From CAMEGH01 sp052103595 (GTDB taxonomy: Bacteria; Patescibacteriota; Saccharimonadia; Saccharimonadales; Saccharimonadaceae), in NCBI GenBank assembly GCA_052103595.1, contig JBQEKC010000001.1, positions 1 to 64,000 of the forward strand: a stretch of 64,000 nt of DNA. The letters run 5' to 3'. The position numbers were made by a program, and so were the translations under genes. The notes beneath the pieces were generated by a model. That model was not told the DNA's origin. It did no database searches and saw only the letters and a program-made list of their open reading frames with translations. This document shows positions 10,397 to 19,517 of this stretch, piece after piece; the stretch's first letter is position 1, and every line of letters begins with the position of its first letter.

Positions 10397-10912
10397 ATGA
10401 TGAATAAGCAACAATCTGGATCAGTCGTATCATTTGTGATTGTTGGCGTATTGCTGGCTATTTTGGTGGTTGGTGGCATCGTTCTTTCACAACGACGCGG
10501 TGCTGATCATGCAGTAGAGCAGGGGCAAACGGCGGGCGAGCCAACTGCCGACCCAGAAGAGACTGCCAATAATGAAGGCAATGACAACGGCGCTTCAACA
10601 GATCAAAATGCCGATCAAGATGCTGACAAACAGGCGCAAGAGGAAGAAAAACAAGCTGAAGAACAGCGTAAAAAAGAAGCAGCTGAAGCTGCCGAGCGCG
10701 AACGTGTTGCCGCACAAGAAGCTGCTGAGCAAGAAGCTGCCCAAGCTGCAGAAAACAACGGCCCAATGGCACGGACAGGTGGTGGCGACGTTCACGCAGG
10801 TGAATTACCTGAAACTGGTCCTGTTGAAGACTTCTTAATGATGACGGTTGGCTTGATCGCCATCGCAGGATCTGGCTACGTGTACTACCACTTTGGCTAC
10901 GGCCGCAAGTAG
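10397..10912 (+). CDS. LPETG surface protein with Glu/Ala coiled coil
   Basis: A 171-residue exported protein. An N-terminal hydrophobic segment (12-30) acts as signal or anchor. Then comes an acidic disordered part, a long Glu/Lys/Ala-rich helix (about 78-120) likely to form a coiled coil, the sortase-type motif LPETG at 137-141, a hydrophobic segment (146-165) and a short basic tail ending YGRK. That is the classic C-terminal wall-sorting layout. No sortase is in the window. The ATG pair at 10397/10400 follows GAAAGG. It may stand off the cell surface as a rod-like spacer; this is inference. Confidence 0.78.
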   Translation: MMNKQQSGSVVSFVIVGVLLAILVVGGIVLSQRRGADHAVEQGQTAGEPTADPEETANNEGNDNGASTDQNADQDADKQAQEEEKQAEEQRKKEAAEAAERERVAAQEAAEQEAAQAAENNGPMARTGGGDVHAGELPETGPVEDFLMMTVGLIAIAGSGYVYYHFGYGRK

Positions 10913-10941
10913 CTCGCGTCGTTTCTCTAGAAGCACTCCTC

Positions 10942-10970
10942 TTTACATCTGTTGCGTTATCCGATACAAT
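10942..10970 (+). promoter_or_regulatory. promoter of rpsA
   Basis: TTTACA and TACAAT with exactly 17 bases between. The leader of about 100 bases holds a hairpin (TTGCT/AGCAA with flanking pairs, about 11038-11066) just before the ribosome binding site, which could take part in S1 autoregulation. Confidence 0.6.
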
Positions 10971-11077
10971 GGAAGGTAAGTATCACGGTGTATTTTTTGC
11001 GCCTTGATAGAATATAAACGATAAGGAAGGAGTTTTAGTACCGCTTGCTCCAAAAAGCAACGTTACTAAGGAAACTT

Positions 11078-12148
11078 ATGGCAAACGCCGCATTAACAAT
11101 GGATGACCTGCTCGCTGGTGCAGACACGAGTGCAAAGCAGATCACTGCTGGTGAAGTTATCACCGGAACTGTATTAAGTCTAAAAAAACACGAGGTATTG
11201 ATTGACCTCGGTGCACAAGGTGTTGGATTTGTTCCACGCCGTGAAGTTGGGTTCTCACGCAACATCGCTGAAGGTGACGAAGTGACTGCCAGCGTGGTTG
11301 ACACGGAACTTGATAACGGCATGAGCTTGCTCAGTCTTCGCAAAGCCGCAAAAGACCGCGGTTGGGAAGAAGTTGCTGTGAAGCTTGAAGCGGGTGATAT
11401 CATCGAAGTGCAACCATACGACGCAAACCGTGGTGGTTTGTTGGTTGAATACGAAGGTGTACGCGGGTTCCTCCCAGTATCACAACTTTCTGCTGAACAT
11501 TACCCACGTGTTGGCTCAAGCGACAAAGATGAAATTTTGCAACGTTTGAACAACTTGGTTGGCAAAGATATGAAGGTTCGCATCCTTGATGCAGACCGCA
11601 AAGCAAACAAGCTTATCTTCAGCGAAAAAGAAGCTGTCAAAGACGGCTTGGCTGAACGCTTTGAAAAACTCGCTGTTGGCGACGAAGTAGAAGGTGTTGC
11701 AACTGGTGTTGTCGACTTTGGTGTCTTCGTAAACGTTGAAGGTATCGAAGGTTTGGTGCATATCTCGGAAATTAGCTGGGAACGCGTGAACAACCCTGGT
11801 GAATACGTGAAGGTTGGTCAAACAATCAAGGCGAAAATCATCGCAATTGATAAAGACCGCTTGAGCTTGAGTATGAAGCAATTGACCCAAGACCCATGGC
11901 TGACTGAGGTAGAAAACTTCAACAAGGGCGATAAGGTTGAAGGTACCGTTACGCGCATTACGCCGTTTGGCGCATTCGTGCAAATTAGCCCAGCAATCGA
12001 AGCATTGGTACACATTTCTGAACTTGGCGGTGCAAACGCAGCTGACCCAGAAAAGGTATTTACGCTCAACGAACGCAAGGAATTTGTGATTCTTGATATC
12101 GACAAAGATAGTCGAAAAATTAGCCTTGGCTTAGGCAACAAAAAATAA
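11078..12148 (+). CDS. rpsA: 30S ribosomal protein S1
   Basis: S1 helps the small subunit bind mRNA, mainly at unstructured AU-rich leaders. The 356-residue protein has four S1 (OB-fold) repeats. The first begins ITGTVLSLKKHEVLIDLG, the third VEGVATGVVDFGVFVNVEGIEG and the fourth VEGTVTRITPFGAFVQISPAIEA. The last two contain the usual GxFV/GAFV-LVHISE signature. E. coli S1 has six repeats; four is common in other phyla. The start follows TAAGGAAA. infB follows after a GC-rich hairpin, so the two probably form a translation operon. Confidence 0.93.
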   Translation: MANAALTMDDLLAGADTSAKQITAGEVITGTVLSLKKHEVLIDLGAQGVGFVPRREVGFSRNIAEGDEVTASVVDTELDNGMSLLSLRKAAKDRGWEEVAVKLEAGDIIEVQPYDANRGGLLVEYEGVRGFLPVSQLSAEHYPRVGSSDKDEILQRLNNLVGKDMKVRILDADRKANKLIFSEKEAVKDGLAERFEKLAVGDEVEGVATGVVDFGVFVNVEGIEGLVHISEISWERVNNPGEYVKVGQTIKAKIIAIDKDRLSLSMKQLTQDPWLTEVENFNKGDKVEGTVTRITPFGAFVQISPAIEALVHISELGGANAADPEKVFTLNERKEFVILDIDKDSRKISLGLGNKK

Positions 12149-12156
12149 TAATAGTG

Positions 12157-12175
12157 CGCGGGTGAAACTCCCGCG
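12157..12175 (+). other. hairpin between rpsA and infB
   Basis: A 6-bp GC stem CGCGGG/CCCGCG with a 7-base loop and no T tail. It may mark RNA processing or stabilise the rpsA message. Confidence 0.4.
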
Positions 12176-12220
12176 TTGAAGCCGCGCAACAGGGTTGTAG
12201 CGGGAAGAAGGAGTTTATGT

Positions 12221-13993
12221 ATGCAAGAGAAAATCGTTTCTATTGGTGATTCAATTACAGTAGGGGAGCTTGCGGAGACTCTAAATCTACCTGTTACAAC
12301 TCTGGTTGGCGAGTTGTTTAAGAATGGTATTGCTGCCACAATCAACCAAAAAATTGATTTTGAAACAGCCACGATCATTGTAGAAGAGCTCGGCATTGAT
12401 GCTAAACTAGAACGCAAAGAAAGCGAAGCGGCTATACCAACACGTGCTGCGTACCACGTATCAGAAAACGCGGTAGAGCGTCCGCCAATTGTTGCCGTCA
12501 TGGGTCACGTTGACCACGGAAAGACTAGCTTGCTTGACGCATTGCTCGATACTGAAGTAGTGGAAGGCGAAGCTGGCGGTATTACGCAGCACATTAGTGC
12601 CTATCAAACGCAAAAAAATGGTCGCGCAATTACCTTGCTTGATACGCCAGGGCACGAAGCCTTTGCAGCACTTCGCCAGCACGGTGCGGTGCTAACCGAC
12701 GTAGTGATTATTGTCGTAGCTGCGGATGACGGCGTGAAGCCACAAACTGTAGAAGCAATTCGTTTTGCACGCAACGCGAATGCCAAAATTGTGGTGGCTA
12801 TCAACAAAATGGACAAAGACACCGCAAATCCACAGCTCGTAAAAACCCAGCTGGCGACCGAACACGGCTTGAACCCAGAAGAATGGGGTGGCGACGCAAT
12901 TATGATTGAAGTAAGCGCCAAAAAGCGCACCAACCTTGATAAGCTACTTGAAAGTGTCTTGCTGATTGCCGACATGGAAGAGCTCAAAGCCGACGTTGAC
13001 GTGCCAGCCCGCGGTTTGGTAATTGAAGCGCACAAAGAAGTCGGCAAAGGTTCGGTTGTAAACTTGCTGATTGAGCAGGGTGAACTTGCGCCGGGCAAAT
13101 TTATTGTAGCGGGCGCGACGTACGGCAAAATTCGTACCTTGCTTGATTACAAAAATGACACGCTCAAGAAAGCCGGCCCTTCAACACCAGTAACGGTAAC
13201 GGGTTTTAAGCAATTGCCGCAATTTGGTGATACATTTGTTGCTGCCAAGAACGAAAAAGATGCTCGTCATATGGCAGAAAAGAATCGCCTTGAGCAAGAA
13301 AAAGCAGCCGCAAGCACGAATGTGACAGGGGCTGACTTGCTCAAACGTATGAACCAACAGCATGACAGCCAAGAATTTAACGTGATTGTAAAGGCCGATG
13401 TACAAGGCTCGCTAACGAGCGTCATGGACAGCTTGCGCCTGGTTGATACAGATGGCGCGGTAACGCTTCGTATCGTCGGTAGCGGCATTGGTAATATTAG
13501 CGAAAATGATGTTCGTTTGGCGGCCGACGAAAAGACGATTGTGTACGGCTTTAACGTTGATTTGCCGCCGGCAGTGAAGCGTTTGGCGGCACGCGACAAG
13601 GTGAATGTACGCCTATACAATATTATCTATGAGCTGCTTGATGATGCACGCCAAAGTATGGAAGCGTTGCTTGCGCCAGAGGTAGTCGAAACTGAAATCG
13701 GCACGCTGAAGGTGAAGGGTGTCTTCCGCACGACAAAAGAAGAAATTATTGCCGGCGGTGAAGTGCTAAGCGGAAAAATTGCCGCAGGCCTGCTTGTGCG
13801 TGTTCATCGAGGTGACAAGGTAGTGGCTGAAGCCGAGGTATCAAAAGTACAGCGCCAGCAGCAAGAAGCGAAAGAAGTATTTGAAGGCGAAATGTGTGGG
13901 CTTAGCCTAAAGACGCAAAAGAAACTGCAGCTTGAAGAAGGTGATACGCTCGAATTCTTCACGCGCGAACTCGTCAAACGAACACTCAGCTAA
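12221..13993 (+). CDS. infB: translation initiation factor IF-2
   Basis: IF-2 is the GTPase that brings initiator fMet-tRNA to the 30S subunit. The 590-residue protein has a short N-terminal IF2_N-like domain (1-60), then the G domain with GHVDHGKT at 95-102 (G1), GGITQH (G2), DTPGHE (G3), NKMD (G4) and SAK (G5), followed by domains II, III and the C-terminal tRNA-binding domain. It lacks the long variable N-terminal extension of E. coli IF-2, as expected in a small genome. The ATG follows AAGAAGGAG with 7-base spacing. Neighbours are rpsA upstream and a DUF5663-like gene downstream. Confidence 0.96.
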   Translation: MQEKIVSIGDSITVGELAETLNLPVTTLVGELFKNGIAATINQKIDFETATIIVEELGIDAKLERKESEAAIPTRAAYHVSENAVERPPIVAVMGHVDHGKTSLLDALLDTEVVEGEAGGITQHISAYQTQKNGRAITLLDTPGHEAFAALRQHGAVLTDVVIIVVAADDGVKPQTVEAIRFARNANAKIVVAINKMDKDTANPQLVKTQLATEHGLNPEEWGGDAIMIEVSAKKRTNLDKLLESVLLIADMEELKADVDVPARGLVIEAHKEVGKGSVVNLLIEQGELAPGKFIVAGATYGKIRTLLDYKNDTLKKAGPSTPVTVTGFKQLPQFGDTFVAAKNEKDARHMAEKNRLEQEKAAASTNVTGADLLKRMNQQHDSQEFNVIVKADVQGSLTSVMDSLRLVDTDGAVTLRIVGSGIGNISENDVRLAADEKTIVYGFNVDLPPAVKRLAARDKVNVRLYNIIYELLDDARQSMEALLAPEVVETEIGTLKVKGVFRTTKEEIIAGGEVLSGKIAAGLLVRVHRGDKVVAEAEVSKVQRQQQEAKEVFEGEMCGLSLKTQKKLQLEEGDTLEFFTRELVKRTLS

Positions 13994-14021
13994 TATGCTA
14001 CAATAGAGACAAGGAGAAACC

Positions 14022-14450
14022 ATGTTTAAACTAGATGATAAATTCTTAGAAGAAATTGGACTAAATAATCTTCCTGCAGAACAAAAGCAGGCTTTTCTGG
14101 AGCAAGTGTACGCCTCTTTGGAAGAGCGAGTTGGAGCACGCTTGAGCGAAGGGCTTACCGATGCGCAGTTTGAAGAGTTTGAAGGTATCATCGATCGTGA
14201 TGCGATCAAGGTGTCAGCTTGGTTGGCGGCACACGTGCCAAACTTCCAACAAGACGCAGCGTTTGTGCAACTGCAACAAACTTCTGGCGCATCAGCTGAT
14301 GATGCAGCATTGCAGGCTGAATACGCTGCAACAAAGTGGCTTGAAGTAAACCGCCCGAACTATCGTGACGTTGTTGCGCAGGTAATGCAAGAGCTTCGTG
14401 CTGAAATTACGCAAAACCGTGACGCAATTTTGGCTTCCACACAACAATAA
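14022..14450 (+). CDS. DUF5663-like protein
   Basis: A 142-residue acidic helical protein without signal or membrane segment. The repeated pattern around FLEEIGLNNLPAEQKQAFLEQVY and LEERVGARLSEGLTDAQFEEFE resembles, from memory, the CPR-enriched family DUF5663; I could not confirm this. The function is unknown. It follows infB by 28 bases with an extended -10 TGCTACAAT and an AAGGAG ribosome binding site between, so it can be transcribed both with infB and alone. A two-way terminator separates it from fmt. Confidence 0.7.
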   Translation: MFKLDDKFLEEIGLNNLPAEQKQAFLEQVYASLEERVGARLSEGLTDAQFEEFEGIIDRDAIKVSAWLAAHVPNFQQDAAFVQLQQTSGASADDAALQAEYAATKWLEVNRPNYRDVVAQVMQELRAEITQNRDAILASTQQ

Positions 14451-14465
14451 CACCAACAATTGATA

Positions 14466-14498
14466 AAAATAGCTCCCCATCAGCGGGAGCTATTTTTT
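14466..14498. terminator. two-way terminator
   Basis: A 12-bp stem AAAATAGCTCCC/GGGAGCTATTTT with a 7-base loop and A/T runs on both sides. It serves the infB side and the leftward fmt side. Confidence 0.88.
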
Positions 14499-14512
14499 AT
14501 AAGAGATAACGG

Positions 14513-15397
14513 CTAGGCGCGCAATCCGTGCAGGAAATCAGCTACCGCAACGGTTTTTCCTGCTGGTGAGACTAACTCGTCAATGGCGAGGAGTGAGCCG
14601 TCTTTGCAGGTGATAGTTGTTTCGTCGGGTGCTGTTGTGGTGTGCGCTTTGGTGATAATACGCGCCTGCTCGTAGAAGGGGAGTCGTGTTTTTGGAAATC
14701 CAAGGTGTGCTCGAATCCGGCGCTCTAGCTCTTCAGCGGTATATTCTACTGGCTGAACGGACGTTTGCTCTTTTGAAAGAAGCGCGCAATAAGTGGCGCT
14801 GTCGTCATCTTGCGGCGTTGGTAAAAGTGATCCGTCAAGAATTACAGGCAGGACACGTACAAGCTCCTGAGCGCCTTCTTGGGCGAGTGCGGTGTACAGA
14901 CTTGGCTTCGTTTCATTGCCTTGAAGTGGGTGATGCGTTTGGCTGTAGACGGCGCCGGCGTCCATGCGTGCATCGAGCTGCATAATTGAAACACCAGTTG
15001 CTTTGTCGCCGTTGATAATCGCGCTTTCAATCGGGGTTGGGCCACGATAGTGCGGCAATAGTGATGGGTGTACGTTAATAATTCCGGGCGTAAATAAATT
15101 TATCACGCGTTGCGGGATAATACGCCCGTAGCTTACTAGCACGGCAGCTGGCTGATTGAACATTGCAATAAAATCTATCAGTTCGTCGGTTGTAGTCGGC
15201 TGCAGTACAGCGATGTCATGTTCAAGTGCATAGGTTTTTACTTTTGGTGCGGTATCTTTGCCGCTACGGCCACGACGTGCATCAGGTTTGGTAATCACGC
15301 CGCCTACCGAAAAACCAGCTTCTACTAGAGCTTGCAAACTGGCGAGGCTAAAATCCTCAGTCCCAAAGAAGAGTATTGTCTTTGATGTCTGTGTCAT
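14513..15397 (-). CDS. fmt: methionyl-tRNA formyltransferase
   Basis: Fmt formylates initiator Met-tRNA using 10-formyl-THF. The 294-residue protein has the N-terminal formyltransferase fold with NVHPSLLPHYRGPTPI (catalytic Asn/His, SLLPxxRG signature) and DARMDAG containing the catalytic Asp, then a C-terminal OB-like domain. The start MTQTSKTILFFGTEDF is chosen because the family begins here; the longer in-frame reading upstream lies in the def gene. It overlaps the 3' end of def by 41 bases. Fmt and def act in sequence on the same N-terminal formyl group, and the pair is usually linked. Confidence 0.93.
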   Translation of the reverse strand: MTQTSKTILFFGTEDFSLASLQALVEAGFSVGGVITKPDARRGRSGKDTAPKVKTYALEHDIAVLQPTTTDELIDFIAMFNQPAAVLVSYGRIIPQRVINLFTPGIINVHPSLLPHYRGPTPIESAIINGDKATGVSIMQLDARMDAGAVYSQTHHPLQGNETKPSLYTALAQEGAQELVRVLPVILDGSLLPTPQDDDSATYCALLSKEQTSVQPVEYTAEELERRIRAHLGFPKTRLPFYEQARIITKAHTTTAPDETTITCKDGSLLAIDELVSPAGKTVAVADFLHGLRA

Positions 15398-15932
15398 AAT
15401 CAAGTGGTTGCAAATCACCCTTGTCGTCGAGGGTATAGAACGCCTTTGGTTCGTCTTTAATGTGGTCGATAAATACAATGCCGTTGGTGTGGTCGATCTC
15501 ATGCTGCAAGACCCGAGCAAGGAACCCTTCGGCTTTAACACGAATCGTTTCACCTTGTTCGTTGGTGGCTTTGACGCGCACCTTGCTGTAGCGGGGAACT
15601 TTGCCATAGACTTTCTTTACACTTAAGCAGCCTTCGTAGTCGTAGGTAATTTTTCCTTCGTATTTGACGATCTCTGGGTTAATGAGTGCGATAAAGGTCT
15701 TGTCATCTTTATCTTCAAAGTTGCTGCGCACAACAACCACGCGATCAAGTCGGTCAATTTGTACTGCGGCAAGTGCGGCGCTAATTTCGTGGGGACGAGA
15801 ATTTTCCCAGTCAATCGCAGCGCTCGTCATATCAGCGACAAGTTTGTGAGTTTCTTCGGTGATCACATGCACTTTTTGTGATTTTTCGCGCAGATGATCA
15901 TTCGGTAAATAGATAATATCGTCTTTTTTCAT
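15357..15932 (-). CDS. def: peptide deformylase
   Basis: Def removes the formyl group from new proteins. Of the three family motifs, EGCLS (metal-binding Cys) and QHEIDHTNG (HExxH) are intact. Motif 1, usually GxGxAAxQ, reads SAALAAVQ, so the glycines are lost while the key Gln remains. The length of 191 residues is typical. The ATG lies 8 bases after a TATACT box on the minus strand, so the fmt/def message is probably leaderless. fmt overlaps its end. Activity is likely despite the altered motif 1. Confidence 0.9.
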   Translation of the reverse strand: MKKDDIIYLPNDHLREKSQKVHVITEETHKLVADMTSAAIDWENSRPHEISAALAAVQIDRLDRVVVVRSNFEDKDDKTFIALINPEIVKYEGKITYDYEGCLSVKKVYGKVPRYSKVRVKATNEQGETIRVKAEGFLARVLQHEIDHTNGIVFIDHIKDEPKAFYTLDDKGDLQPLDYDTDIKDNTLLWD

Positions 15933-15973
15933 TCTTTTTCAGTATACGCTAGTTTGCGCAAAAATAACAGAGG

Positions 15974-16447
15974 TTACCAACCGTATTTGCTTGAAAGGAC
16001 AACTGCGCTATCTTGTTCACGCCCATAGCTAAGGCGATATTTTGTGCAAACAGCTGTGGTGGCGTGGCACTGGTTGTTGTTTTCGAGATACGAAATGTAA
16101 CTGTATTGTGTTGCGCTGGTACCAGTTCCCCAGGCGAAAGAATTTTTTGCAGTACTGGTGGCCGACGGCGAAATGAATGCAGTTGCGGGTAAATTAAGGT
16201 CTCGCGTTAAAAAATTAAGCACGGTGGCTGATTCGCCAATAACTGCATCGCGTGGTGGATAGGTGCCAGTTTTTTCGTAGTAAGCTTCGAGCGAATTCTG
16301 AATAACGGCTGCGTCGCTTTCACGTTCTTTGTCGCGAGAACTTTTTTGCAATCCTGCATAGCCAACTGACGTAATGCCCGCCAGAATAGAAATTGTCACG
16401 ATCACTACAATGATCTCGACAATAGTGAAGGCAGCGTTTTTTCTCAT
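15974..16447 (-). CDS. type IV pilin-like protein
   Basis: A 157-residue pseudopilin/pilin. The N terminus (MRKNAAFTIVEIIVVIVTIS) is a short basic leader followed by the FTxxE methylation/cleavage motif with Glu at +5 and a long hydrophobic helix. The residue before the cleavage point is Ala instead of the usual Gly. The rest is a polar globular head with two cysteines (CHATTAVC) that may form a disulfide. Type IV pili are common in Saccharibacteria and may serve twitching or host contact; no other pilus gene is nearby. The ATG is 6 bases after an extended -10 TGCTAGGAT. Confidence 0.85.
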   Translation of the reverse strand: MRKNAAFTIVEIIVVIVTISILAGITSVGYAGLQKSSRDKERESDAAVIQNSLEAYYEKTGTYPPRDAVIGESATVLNFLTRDLNLPATAFISPSATSTAKNSFAWGTGTSATQYSYISYLENNNQCHATTAVCTKYRLSYGREQDSAVVLSSKYGW

Positions 16448-16487
16448 GTTTTCATCCTAGCAAATCAAGGGGAGAAGCACAAGCGTG

Positions 16488-18431
16488 TTACAGAAGGCTA
16501 AGTGGGTCAAGCTCAAATTGCCAGTAGGTTGCTGGAAGATGGGCGGCAAGTGCGCTTAAGTGTTGGCGAGTGGGTGATTTAGCAATAATGTTCCAACGAT
16601 ATGTGCCATGTTGCTTTTCGTAAAAAGCAGGTGCCGGACCAAAGAAGCGTACATCGTTTGCAGCAGCTTGTTTGAGTGTTTTGCTCAATGTACGCGCGTT
16701 TTTAATGGCTGCAGCTTCAGTTTTGTAGGTACAGGTAAAACGTGCTAAATAGGTAAACGGCGGGAAGTGTCCACGTTGCCGTTTGGTCAGGGCGCTCTCG
16801 TAGAACGCTTCGTAGTTTTGGGTAATGCCATGGACAACCGCGGGGTGGGTAGGCCGGTAGCTTTGCACGATAACGGCTGTCTCATTGCTATTGCGGCCTA
16901 CGCGACCAACTGCTTGAGCGAGGAGCTGAAACGTTCGTTCACTTGCGGTGTAGTCGGGAAGCGCGAGCCCTGCGTCTGCTTGCACGACACATACCATCGA
17001 AAGATGTGGCAGATCGATCCCTTTTGCAACAACTTGTGTACCGATAATAATGTCAATCGTTCCGTCGTACAGTTCGTCATAGCGCTGTTCAACAGTAGTG
17101 TTTTGTTCAATGTCGCCGTCAAATCGAACAATATTTTTGTTCGGATAGCGCTTACGAAGTTCTGTCTCGATAAGCTTGGTGCCAATGCCTTTATGGACAA
17201 TATCAACATCGCCGCATTCTGGACAACTTGTTGGAACTCGCATTGAGAAGCCAGTAATATGGCTCATAAGAAGGTGCTTATCGGCGTGGAGCGTTAAGGG
17301 TAGGTCGGTGTCTGGGTCAAGCGCCATCCAGCCGCAATTACTACAGAGGGTCGTGGCAGTGGTACCTCGGCGGTTGTGGAACATAAGTACTTGCTCGCCT
17401 TTTGCAAGCGTCTCATCGATATTTTTAAGCGCCGCGTCAGACAAGAAACGATGCTGAGTAAAGGCAGTGCGCTTTGTCATGTCAATCGTGGTAATGGTCG
17501 GCTTTCGCGCTGTTTGCGCAGTAGAGGGTAGTCGCAAAATTGGCGCACCAGCCTTTTCGGCAAGATAATATTCTGCTACGGGCGGCGTGGCGCTACCAAA
17601 CACTGCTCGGGCATTTTTGTGTTCACGCGCTAAAATGGTTGCTACGCGCAAGCTTGAATAGCGAGGTTGCTGTTCTTGTTTGTAGCTTGGTTCGTGGAAT
17701 TCATCGAGCGCAATCATCCCCACGTCACGGAGCGGCAAAAACAGTGCTGAGCGTGGCCCGATAACAATTTTTGGTGTATCAGAGCGTAGCGCCTGTTGCC
17801 ATACAAGGTGCCGTTCAGCTTCAGTTTGTTTTGAGTGGGTGACAAGGACGTTGTCGCCAAAGGTGTGGCGAAACTCATCGACAATTTGCGAGGTAAGGGC
17901 AATTTCTGGCACTAAGATGATCGAGGACTTTCCGGCATCGAATAACTTTTGTGCACATTCGATATACACGAGTGTTTTACCAGACCCAGTCACACCAAAC
18001 AAAAGCTGAGTAGTCGCTGTGTTTGCGAGGATGGAATCGATCGCAGTTTGTTGTTCGGTGGTTGGCGTACGGGGGTGAATTGTGCGAATTGCTGCAGGGG
18101 CCGGGGTAGTTCGGGCATGGCGTTTTTTAGTAATACCTGTTGGCAAGATCGAGCTAAGGACACTTGAAAGATGTGTTTGATAATACTGAGCAATCCAGCG
18201 AGCGGTAGCAAGAAGCGGTGCTGGAAGCGGCGTTTCTTCAACGATTGCGGTAATAGGGCGGCATTCAAACGGCGGTTTCGCGACGGTTTGTAGCACAACA
18301 CCAACGATTGTTTGTTTGCCAACAGGCACGGTCACGATGGTGCCGTTTGGTAATGACGCTTCGGTTGCATACGTAAAAAATTCGGCGTCACCGCGCACGC
18401 GTTTAATAGGGGCAACCTCAACATACTGCAT
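16488..18431 (-). CDS. priA: primosomal helicase PriA
   Basis: PriA restarts stalled replication forks by loading the helicase. The 647-residue protein has the N-terminal DNA-binding part, a superfamily 2 helicase core with Walker A GVTGSGKT (146-153), DEFH (243-246, usually DEEH), GSATP and the late motif QAVGRVGR, and a C-terminal domain. The zinc-binding insert is reduced: CSNC (363-366) and CPEC (403-406) remain, but the two inner cysteine pairs are missing, leaving four of the usual eight cysteines. The start is 7 bases after extended -10 TGCTATACT, so it is probably leaderless. It is divergent from the phosphoribosyltransferase gene. Confidence 0.93.
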   Translation of the reverse strand: MQYVEVAPIKRVRGDAEFFTYATEASLPNGTIVTVPVGKQTIVGVVLQTVAKPPFECRPITAIVEETPLPAPLLATARWIAQYYQTHLSSVLSSILPTGITKKRHARTTPAPAAIRTIHPRTPTTEQQTAIDSILANTATTQLLFGVTGSGKTLVYIECAQKLFDAGKSSIILVPEIALTSQIVDEFRHTFGDNVLVTHSKQTEAERHLVWQQALRSDTPKIVIGPRSALFLPLRDVGMIALDEFHEPSYKQEQQPRYSSLRVATILAREHKNARAVFGSATPPVAEYYLAEKAGAPILRLPSTAQTARKPTITTIDMTKRTAFTQHRFLSDAALKNIDETLAKGEQVLMFHNRRGTTATTLCSNCGWMALDPDTDLPLTLHADKHLLMSHITGFSMRVPTSCPECGDVDIVHKGIGTKLIETELRKRYPNKNIVRFDGDIEQNTTVEQRYDELYDGTIDIIIGTQVVAKGIDLPHLSMVCVVQADAGLALPDYTASERTFQLLAQAVGRVGRNSNETAVIVQSYRPTHPAVVHGITQNYEAFYESALTKRQRGHFPPFTYLARFTCTYKTEAAAIKNARTLSKTLKQAAANDVRFFGPAPAFYEKQHGTYRWNIIAKSPTRQHLSALAAHLPATYWQFELDPLSLL

Positions 18432-18487
18432 GTTGTTTAGTATAGCACTCGTTCAGAATCCGCCGCCAAGCTGGTACAATAAAACAT

Positions 18488-19144
18488 ATGTATTTCAAAA
18501 ATAGAAACGAGGCAGGGTTGCAACTTGCGGCAACGCTCGGCGAAAAATATCGTTATGAAGACTGTGCGGTCATCGCGCTCAATGATGGTGCCGTTATGGT
18601 GGCCGAGCCAATCGCAGCAGAGCTGCACAGCGTTCTTACGATGCTGCTGATTGAAAATATCGAAGTACCCGGCGAAGGGCTCTCAATCGGTGGTCTTAGC
18701 CAAGCTGGCGCTTTTACGTATAACGGCATGTTATCGGCAGGTGAGGTAGAAGGCTACCGACAGGAATTCTTTGGCTATTTTGAAGAGCAAAAACGCGAAG
18801 CTATGGGGCGCATTAATCGCCTTCTTGGTGACGGTGGCTTGATTGATAAAGATTTACTTCGTGGGCGCAATATTATTTTGGTTTCGGATGGGTTTGCCGA
18901 TGCGGCGTCGCTCGATGTCGCACTCGATTTTTTGAAGCCAATCAAAACCAAAAAATTGATTATTGCGACGCCAACAGCCAGTGTTCCAGCGGTTGACCGC
19001 CTGCACCTTTTCGCCGATGAATTGCAAGTGCTTGATGTAAAAGCCAATTTTATGGGTGTCAACCATTATTATGACGAAAACGACATTCCAACACATGAAG
19101 AAACCGTCAAAAAGATTAACGATATTATTCTTAACTGGCGCTAA
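18488..19144 (+). CDS. phosphoribosyltransferase-like protein
   Basis: A 218-residue protein resembling the predicted phosphoribosyltransferases of COG1926. The PRPP loop position reads IILVSDGFADAASL, in which the usual pair of acidic residues before the glycine (DDG) is SDG, followed by the hydrophobic strand KKLIIATPTASVPAVDRL. Members are of unknown substrate. The reduced PRPP motif makes catalysis uncertain. The ATG lies 7 bases after TGGTACAAT, so it is probably leaderless. It precedes a winged-helix gene and recJ but is not clearly co-transcribed with them. Confidence 0.72.
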   Translation: MYFKNRNEAGLQLAATLGEKYRYEDCAVIALNDGAVMVAEPIAAELHSVLTMLLIENIEVPGEGLSIGGLSQAGAFTYNGMLSAGEVEGYRQEFFGYFEEQKREAMGRINRLLGDGGLIDKDLLRGRNIILVSDGFADAASLDVALDFLKPIKTKKLIIATPTASVPAVDRLHLFADELQVLDVKANFMGVNHYYDENDIPTHEETVKKINDIILNWR

Positions 19145-19217
19145 GAAGCCTGGCCCGCTGCGGCTTGAGAATTCTGCACATGTTGTGTAAAATGAAAAGA
19201 AGATAGGTGGTAACCAA

Positions 19218-19517
19218 ATGTTAGATATTTTCATCACTTCACGAGTCCGTCGCAAAATCGTCGTTGTATACGCCAAGTATCCCGACTTTAAAACGCATGT
19301 ACGTGGCCTGGCGAAATTGATTAAAGAAGACCCGGGCAACATTCAGCGCGAACTGAAGCGCCTGGAAAAAGTTGGCTTTTTGCACAGCGAAAAGCAGGGG
19401 AATACGAAGATTTATTCGACCAACAAAAGCTTTGTGATTTTTAAAGAGCTGCAGGGGATTGTGATTAAATCGCAGCAGCAATCATCTCGCCCAAAACGAC
19501 CAAACACAGGGTTATAA
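19218..19517 (+). CDS. winged-helix DNA-binding protein
   Basis: A 99-residue protein with a predicted winged helix: LAKLIKEDPGNIQRELKRLEKVGFLHSEKQGNTKIYSTN has the recognition-helix pattern and a beta wing (KQGNTKIYSTN) seen in ArsR/MarR-like regulators. The C-terminal tail is basic. It has no sensor domain. The stop codon abuts the ATG of recJ, so the two are translationally coupled and it may regulate or assist recJ expression. This is inference; its targets are unknown. Confidence 0.72.
   Translation: MLDIFITSRVRRKIVVVYAKYPDFKTHVRGLAKLIKEDPGNIQRELKRLEKVGFLHSEKQGNTKIYSTNKSFVIFKELQGIVIKSQQQSSRPKRPNTGL

Noticed and set aside
15357..15359. TGA recoding (as in Gracilibacteria)
   Set aside because: TGA ends def at its expected length, and other genes read normally under the standard bacterial code.
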